A stretch of DNA of 64,000 bases from Kangiellaceae bacterium (lineage in GTDB: Bacteria > Pseudomonadota > Gammaproteobacteria > Enterobacterales > Kangiellaceae), in assembly GCA_026196875.1 (NCBI GenBank), contig JAPHTP010000019.1:1-64000 (forward strand). Reading direction: 5' to 3'. Under the pieces are notes generated by a model that was given only the letters and a program-made list of their open reading frames with translations, had not been told where the DNA came from and did not search any database. Shown here piece by piece: positions 59,305-64,000 of this stretch (the stretch's first letter is position 1; every line of letters begins with the position of its first letter). The position numbers and the translations under genes are program-made.

Positions 59305-60720
59305 CTATGCATGCTGTGATGCAGTCTCTAATTCTTCTTTTAAGTCAGAATGGTGATTACCTTCGGCACCGTGCATCCAATAAACTAGCTTATCTGCCAT
59401 GAAATACAAGATAACAGCCGCAACAGCAGCGGTAATTCCTATTCCGGCAAATACATTTAGCGCTCCATCAACGCCAATTTTTTCTGTACCTGCCATACTT
59501 CCGATGAGGCCGCCTACATAGTTGGCTACTGCAATAAATGTAAACCAAACACCCATTAAGAATGACATGAGTCTTAGCGGAGCCAATTTTGTTACCATTG
59601 AAAGACCGATTGGACTTAAGCAAAGTTCACCCATTGTGTGGAAAAGGTAAGCGCCTAACAACCAGAACATACTAGTTTTTACTGTCTCATCACCACCTTG
59701 TTGCAATACTGCACCAATCATAAACAAGAAACCCACTGCAAGCAGTAAAAGTGCTACCGCAAACTTAATTGGAGAAGTCGGTTCTTTAGGACCCATTTTG
59801 ATCCAAAGCATTGAGAATATGGGAGCCAAAATAACTATATAAATGGGGTTTAAAGACTGGAAGAAGGTGGTTGGTATTTCCCAACCAAAGAGGTTTCTAT
59901 CGGTGTAAGTTTCTGTATATAGATTCATCAAACCACCGGCTTGTTCGAAGCCTGCCCAGAAAATAACCGTGAAAACGCCGAGAATTACAATAACTTTAAG
60001 TCGATCAAATTCTTCCTTAGTCAGTGGAGTGTCGCGTTCTTCTTTTGCTTCTCGCTTGTCGCGTTTAGCAGCAGGTTCGACACCAATATCGCCTAAATAC
60101 TTTTGGGCGAATAGCACTTGAATTACTAAGCTTAACAGCATGCCGGTACCTGCAGCGATAAAGCCAGCTTGCCAACCCCAAGCGGCGGCAACAATACCTA
60201 CAACAATACCAGAAAGCATTGCACCAACGTTGATCCCCATATAGAAAATAGTGAATGCACCATCGCGACGATGATCACCTTCCTCGTATAAGTCACCCAC
60301 CATAGTTGAAATGTTTGGCTTAAATAGACCGTTACCTGCTATTAGAAGAGCTAAGCCAATATAAAATATGGTGTTCTCCATTCCTGGCGTCGTAGTATGA
60401 GGTGTAGCCAATACAAAGTGGCCAGCTGCCATCAAAATACCGCCTAAAATGATAGATTTACGTTGTCCAAGAAGGTTATCGGCTAACCAACCACCTAACA
60501 GCGGGGTTAGATAGACAAGACCTGTGAAAATTCCGTAAAGGCTAACTGCGTCGCCTTGTGCCCAACCTAACCCGCCATCTTGAACTTGATCTGCTAGGTA
60601 AAGAACTAAAATTGCGCGCATCGCGTAATATGAAAACCGTTCCCAAAGCTCAGTCGTAAAGAGCAAATAAAGTCCTTTGGGATGACCGAGAAACTCTCCC
60701 GGTGGAACATTAGTCGACAT
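59305..60720 (-). CDS. POT/PTR family proton-dependent peptide transporter
   Basis: A 471-residue membrane protein of the POT family. It opens FLGHPKGLYLLFTTELWERFSYYAMRAILVLYLADQV (ExxER-like proton motif region) and has the FYMGINVGAMLSGIVVGIVAAAWGWQAGFIAAGTGMLLSLV block and the C-terminal signature LLGAYLFHTMGELCLSPIGLSMVTKLAPLRLMSFLMGVWF. It has about 12-14 helices and takes up di- and tripeptides with protons. The ATG at 60720 is preceded by an AGGAG ribosome site. It is divergent from the AcuI-like gene over a 328-base gap. Confidence 0.93.
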   Translation of the reverse strand: MSTNVPPGEFLGHPKGLYLLFTTELWERFSYYAMRAILVLYLADQVQDGGLGWAQGDAVSLYGIFTGLVYLTPLLGGWLADNLLGQRKSIILGGILMAAGHFVLATPHTTTPGMENTIFYIGLALLIAGNGLFKPNISTMVGDLYEEGDHRRDGAFTIFYMGINVGAMLSGIVVGIVAAAWGWQAGFIAAGTGMLLSLVIQVLFAQKYLGDIGVEPAAKRDKREAKEERDTPLTKEEFDRLKVIVILGVFTVIFWAGFEQAGGLMNLYTETYTDRNLFGWEIPTTFFQSLNPIYIVILAPIFSMLWIKMGPKEPTSPIKFAVALLLLAVGFLFMIGAVLQQGGDETVKTSMFWLLGAYLFHTMGELCLSPIGLSMVTKLAPLRLMSFLMGVWFTFIAVANYVGGLIGSMAGTEKIGVDGALNVFAGIGITAAVAAVILYFMADKLVYWMHGAEGNHHSDLKEELETASQHA

Positions 60721-61048
60721 TAATAAGACTCCTATTTAATCTATTTTTATAATTCGTCTGCTTATAATTGTTGTTGTTTTTTCGTACAAACATATTGTGG
60801 CTTTTTAACCAGACGGCTTTTATACCGCGTTTAATAGGCTTCTGACAAGTTAAGTTTTAGTGAAGATTCACGCCTAATCTCAATAACTTCATGAAAAATA
60901 AGTCTATTTGCTTTGTGATCCGCGCAGTTATTGAACACTAGGATATTTGTTTTCATTGGTTAACTTAACAACAAGTTAGCGAAAAATAGCGGGACAATCA
61001 TGACTTTTAGGGTACAATAGCGCCATTTTTCGAAACTAGGGCAAAACT
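60721..61048. promoter_or_regulatory. Divergent promoter region of the peptide transporter and AcuI-like genes
   Basis: 328 bases without a gene. For the plus-strand gene a possible -10 TACAAT at 61013-61018 with a weak -35 (GGGACA, 60991-60996) lies 31 bases before the GTG. No operator was recognised. Confidence 0.35.
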
Positions 61049-62038
61049 GTGACTTTTCTAGCGTGTAGGATTTATAAACAAGAAAACCAGGTTGAACATC
61101 GTTTGGAACAAATGGACTTGGATTCGCTTTGTACTGGTGATGTTGTAATTAAGGTCCACTATTCGGGGGTTAATTATAAGGATGCGCTAGGAGCCACGGG
61201 GCGCGGTGCTATTCTCAAGCAATTTCCCTTAAACGGCGGTATAGATCTGGCCGGAGTAGTTGAGTCGTCATCCGACTCTCGATTTAAAGTTGGAGATGAA
61301 GTCCTGGTAAATGGTTGTGGCTTAGGTGAGTCACATGATGGTGGTTTAGCTCAAATGGCAAGGGTTCCAGCCGATTGGGTGATCCCCGTTCCAAATGGCC
61401 TGACTATGCAGGACTGCATGATTTTAGGTACAGCTGGTTTTACTGCCGGATTAGCAATTCACCGCATGCAAGAAAATAATCAAACTCATGAAAAGGGACC
61501 GATTGTTGTAACAGGGGCAAGTGGGGGAGTTGGTTCCATAGCGGTAGACATGCTTTCTAATCTTGGTTACGAAGTTATTGCCGTTAGTGGTAGGCGCGAG
61601 TTTGACGATTACCTGACTAACTTGGGCGCGAACAAAGTTTGCTCAGTGGAAGATTTAGAGTTAGGCCAACGACCGTTAGAGAAAGGGCAGTTTGGTGGCG
61701 TAATTGATAATGTTGGTGGTGATCTTCTTTCGCAGTTAATCGCACATACCAATTTATGGGGAAATATTGCTAGTATCGGATTGGCAAGCGGACATCGATT
61801 GGATACTACTGTCTTTCCGTTTATATTGCGTGGCGTGAGTGTACTAGGAGTCAGTTCTACAAATTGCCCAATGTCGCTAAGAACTGATATTTGGAATCGC
61901 ATGGGGGGGGAATTGAAACCGAGTCATCTACAAGATATTTTGACAGAAGTTGTTCCTTTGTCAGAGGTTTCAAGAGTGTTCGACGCTTTATTAGATCGTA
62001 AACTTCATGGCCGCATTGTAGTTGATTGCCAAGCCTAA
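61049..62038 (+). CDS. acuI: YhdH/YhfP-type quinone oxidoreductase (AcuI-like acrylyl-CoA reductase)
   Basis: A 329-residue zinc-free medium-chain reductase. The start is a GTG with AGGG seven bases upstream. Family features are VHYSGVNYKDALGATGRG, FPLNGGIDLAGVVESS, and the NADPH Rossmann motif VTGASGGVGSIAVDML, followed by FGGVIDNVGGDLLSQLIAHTNLWGNIASIGLASG. AcuI/YhdH reduces acrylyl-CoA to propionyl-CoA, used in acrylate or DMSP breakdown and in detoxification. The substrate here is not proven. It precedes a DUF4442 hotdog gene by 37 bases. Confidence 0.87.
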   Translation: MTFLACRIYKQENQVEHRLEQMDLDSLCTGDVVIKVHYSGVNYKDALGATGRGAILKQFPLNGGIDLAGVVESSSDSRFKVGDEVLVNGCGLGESHDGGLAQMARVPADWVIPVPNGLTMQDCMILGTAGFTAGLAIHRMQENNQTHEKGPIVVTGASGGVGSIAVDMLSNLGYEVIAVSGRREFDDYLTNLGANKVCSVEDLELGQRPLEKGQFGGVIDNVGGDLLSQLIAHTNLWGNIASIGLASGHRLDTTVFPFILRGVSVLGVSSTNCPMSLRTDIWNRMGGELKPSHLQDILTEVVPLSEVSRVFDALLDRKLHGRIVVDCQA

Positions 62039-62075
62039 TTTTAGTTTTGTCAAATTTTAAAAGAAGATAATTAAA

Positions 62076-62564
62076 ATGAAAAATCAGTTAGCAAAAGTTG
62101 TCGATAAGTTGCAGTCCAAACCAAAATGGTTACGTGGACGTTTACTAGATTTTGCTCTCGGCTCAACTATAAAGTTTATTGGAACCGCAAGCTTAAATTG
62201 CAGAGAGCTGACTCAGGAAAAAGCGGTTTTCTTTTTAAAAAACCGCAAAAAAGTTCAGAATCATATTGGTACCGTTCACGCAGCTGCGACTAGCCTGGTT
62301 GCTGAAACCGCAAGCGGTATGGTTGTAGGCATGAATATTCCTGATGACAAGATCCCCGTGCTAAAAACAATGCACATTGACTATGTTAAACGTTCAACTG
62401 GAAATCTCACCGCCGTAGCTACAATTACACAAGAGCAAATTGAACAATTACATAAAGAGGAAAAAGGGGATACAGTAATTTCGGTGACGGTAACGGATGA
62501 CGCCAGTGTAGAACCCGTAATTTGTCAGATGACCTGGGCTTGGGTTCCGAAAAAGCGCAAATAG
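62076..62564 (+). CDS. DUF4442 hotdog-fold protein
   Basis: A 162-residue hotdog protein with KPKWLRGRLLDFALGSTIKFIGTA at the N-terminus. The conserved block KKVQNHIGTVHAAATSLVAETASGMVVGMNI (HAxA turn) and the ending PVICQMTWAWVPKKRK match the DUF4442 family of putative acyl-CoA thioesterases. It may work with the AcuI-like reductase just upstream, as both act on acyl-CoA. The family lacks a firmly known substrate. A ribosome site (AGAAGA) precedes the ATG. Confidence 0.85.
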   Translation: MKNQLAKVVDKLQSKPKWLRGRLLDFALGSTIKFIGTASLNCRELTQEKAVFFLKNRKKVQNHIGTVHAAATSLVAETASGMVVGMNIPDDKIPVLKTMHIDYVKRSTGNLTAVATITQEQIEQLHKEEKGDTVISVTVTDDASVEPVICQMTWAWVPKKRK

Positions 62565-62664
62565 CTTTCAAACAAAGCTTATAGCATTTCTATTTGGTGT
62601 AAGCCATGATGACTAAGGTGAAGTCGACTAAAGTCGATCCAATTTAAGTAGTACGAGAATTTTA

Positions 62665-64000
62665 ATGCAAGTTTATTTAACCGCGCTAGGTTGTCGCCTT
62701 AACGAAGCCGAGCTTCAAATGTGGGCTGACGATTTTAAAAGTCACTCCATTAGCGTGACCCCTGAATTAGAATCGGCAGATCTTATTGTAGTCAATACTT
62801 GCGCCGTTACCGGGGAAGCTGCGCGCAAATCTCGCCAGACTATTCGAAAACTTCACCGCAAGCAACCAAAAGCAAAACTCGTAGTTACAGGATGTTACGC
62901 ATCTCTGGAAAGAGAACAAGCCGAACAACTCCTTGGCGTTGACCTAATCGTTAGCAACTCAGATAAAGCTAAGTTGCCGGAACTTGCTTATGATCTAATG
63001 GATTCTCAATCCATGCCTTACGCTGCGACTGAACCTGACGAGTCCGCGCTTTTTGTGCGTAACAAAGAACGAGCTTTTATTAAGATTCAAGATGGATGTC
63101 GCTATCGTTGTACCTATTGCATTGTTACTGTAGCTAGAGGGGATGAGCAAAGCAGGACAATCGAAGACCTTATTGGAGAAATTAACCGGCTTGAACAAAG
63201 CGGTGTTAAAGAAATTGTTTTAACCGGCGTTCATGTTGGTGGATATGGCTCAGACATTGATACGTCGCTTTATAAATTAGTTGTTGCTATTTTGGAGCAA
63301 ACTCAGATCCCGAGAATACGCTTTGCGTCTGTTGAACCCTGGGACTTACCAGATAACTTTTTCGAGTTGTTTAAAGACAAAAGGTTAATGCCGCATATGC
63401 ACTTGCCCATTCAAAGCGGTAGTAACCAAATTCTGAAGAAAATGTCACGCCGATGTAAGTCTGAAACGTTTTTAGAGTTAGTGGAAAGGGCTCGCTCAGT
63501 GGTCCCTGAATTTAACGTAACAACCGATGTAATAGTAGGCTTTCCTGGAGAGACAGAAGAAGATTTTGAATTGTCTAAAAAGATCGTCGAACAGGCAAAG
63601 TTTGGGCATGTTCATATCTTTTCTTATTCTGATCGAGAAGGCACTAAAGCAGCTCGACTACCCAACAAGATTGACAATGAAACCAAAAAGAAAAGAAGTA
63701 AGTCGCTTCATCAATTGACGCACCAAGTAAAGTTGGAGCAAATCAAAAAACTAGTTTCACAAACTCAATCAATACTTTGGGAAGGTAGAGCTCATAAAGT
63801 TGAAAGTGGGCATTATCGCTATTTTGGGCATACGGAAAACTATCATAAAGTACAAATTGACCTTGATGAACCGGTGGAGTTAACCAATCAAATTATTCTT
63901 TGTGAGTTTATCGACGTTGATCCTAAGACAATGGCCTTAGTTGCTAAGCCACTCGAAAGTCTAAACGAATATCAATCTCGAATTGATGTCCAGCTCGTAG
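62665..64000 (+). CDS. mtaB: tRNA-2-methylthio-N6-threonylcarbamoyladenosine37 methylthiotransferase MtaB (partial)
   Basis: An open frame from the ATG at 62665 to the right edge (about 445 codons, no stop yet). The N-terminal UPF0004 domain carries LGCRLNEAELQ and NTCAVTGEAARKSRQ and VTGCYAS. These Cys residues bind the second 4Fe-4S cluster. The radical-SAM motif CRYRCTYCIVTVARGDEQSR (CxxxCxxC) follows, with the EIVLTGVHVGGYGSD block and HLPIQSGSNQIL. A C-terminal TRAM-like part continues to the edge. The motifs fit MtaB better than MiaB or RimO. The end of the gene lies outside the window. Confidence 0.92.
   Translation, partial: MQVYLTALGCRLNEAELQMWADDFKSHSISVTPELESADLIVVNTCAVTGEAARKSRQTIRKLHRKQPKAKLVVTGCYASLEREQAEQLLGVDLIVSNSDKAKLPELAYDLMDSQSMPYAATEPDESALFVRNKERAFIKIQDGCRYRCTYCIVTVARGDEQSRTIEDLIGEINRLEQSGVKEIVLTGVHVGGYGSDIDTSLYKLVVAILEQTQIPRIRFASVEPWDLPDNFFELFKDKRLMPHMHLPIQSGSNQILKKMSRRCKSETFLELVERARSVVPEFNVTTDVIVGFPGETEEDFELSKKIVEQAKFGHVHIFSYSDREGTKAARLPNKIDNETKKKRSKSLHQLTHQVKLEQIKKLVSQTQSILWEGRAHKVESGHYRYFGHTENYHKVQIDLDEPVELTNQIILCEFIDVDPKTMALVAKPLESLNEYQSRIDVQLV

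Noticed and set aside
1-64000. CRISPR array, prophage, insertion sequence or tRNA
   Set aside because: No regular spaced repeats, phage-structural genes, transposase-like proteins or tRNA-like folds were noticed on either strand. A dedicated search was not possible.

Overview
The window reads as a gammaproteobacterial chromosome of low to moderate GC (roughly 40 percent by eye). It carries type II QueF, TtcA, PaaA-E with PaaX, an ETF/ETF-QO set, a split class II ribonucleotide reductase (NrdJa/NrdJb) and DUF1820, DUF5062 and DUF3466 proteins. A marine aerobic or facultative heterotroph related to Kangiellaceae/Oceanospirillales would fit, but this placement is inference. I saw no tRNA, rRNA, insertion sequence, prophage or CRISPR array.

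Region by region. 0-2 kb: the tail of a GNAT-like gene, a small membrane protein and an exported metallophosphoesterase. 2-15 kb: a phenylacetate catabolism block (GST-like protein, PaaI, thiolase, PaaABCDE, PaaX, a fused enoyl-CoA hydratase/3-hydroxyacyl-CoA dehydrogenase, a MarR regulator), then a maleylacetoacetate isomerase-like protein and a DUF3466 surface protein. 15-19 kb: ETF-ubiquinone oxidoreductase divergent from EtfBA, the likely electron outlet for acyl-CoA oxidation.

19-36 kb is the most unusual part. Two diverging transcription units encode three outer-membrane beta-barrel-type proteins, an exported coiled-coil protein, three TPR proteins (two of them lipoproteins), a small exported protein, a TolQ/ExbB-type channel, two ExbD/TolR-type proteins and a TonB-like protein with an AgmX/PglI-type tail. 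The set resembles the Agl-Glt gliding and Nfs spore-coat machines of Myxococcus. It is followed by a 1,684-residue lipoprotein with a beta-propeller-like N-terminus, ten PKD-like domains and a C-terminal fibro-slime domain, a candidate client of the machine. One of the two ExbD-type subunits has Asn where the proton-carrying Asp normally sits.

36-48.6 kb: a Tat-exported peptidoglycan amidase, an OmpW porin behind an FNR-like site, NrdJab behind NrdR-like boxes, and a complete MoxR-DUF58-DUF4381-BatA-BatB-BatD operon on the minus strand. 48.8-64 kb: DUF5062, a small secreted protein with a ZnuD-like TonB receptor bearing His/Glu-rich loops, ttcA, an SpmAB-like membrane protein, an RsmC-like methyltransferase, DUF1820, queF, a CBS protein, a YfcC-type carrier, a POT peptide transporter, an AcuI-like reductase, a DUF4442 hotdog protein and mtaB, which runs off the right edge. 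Many unit boundaries are marked by clear intrinsic terminators.
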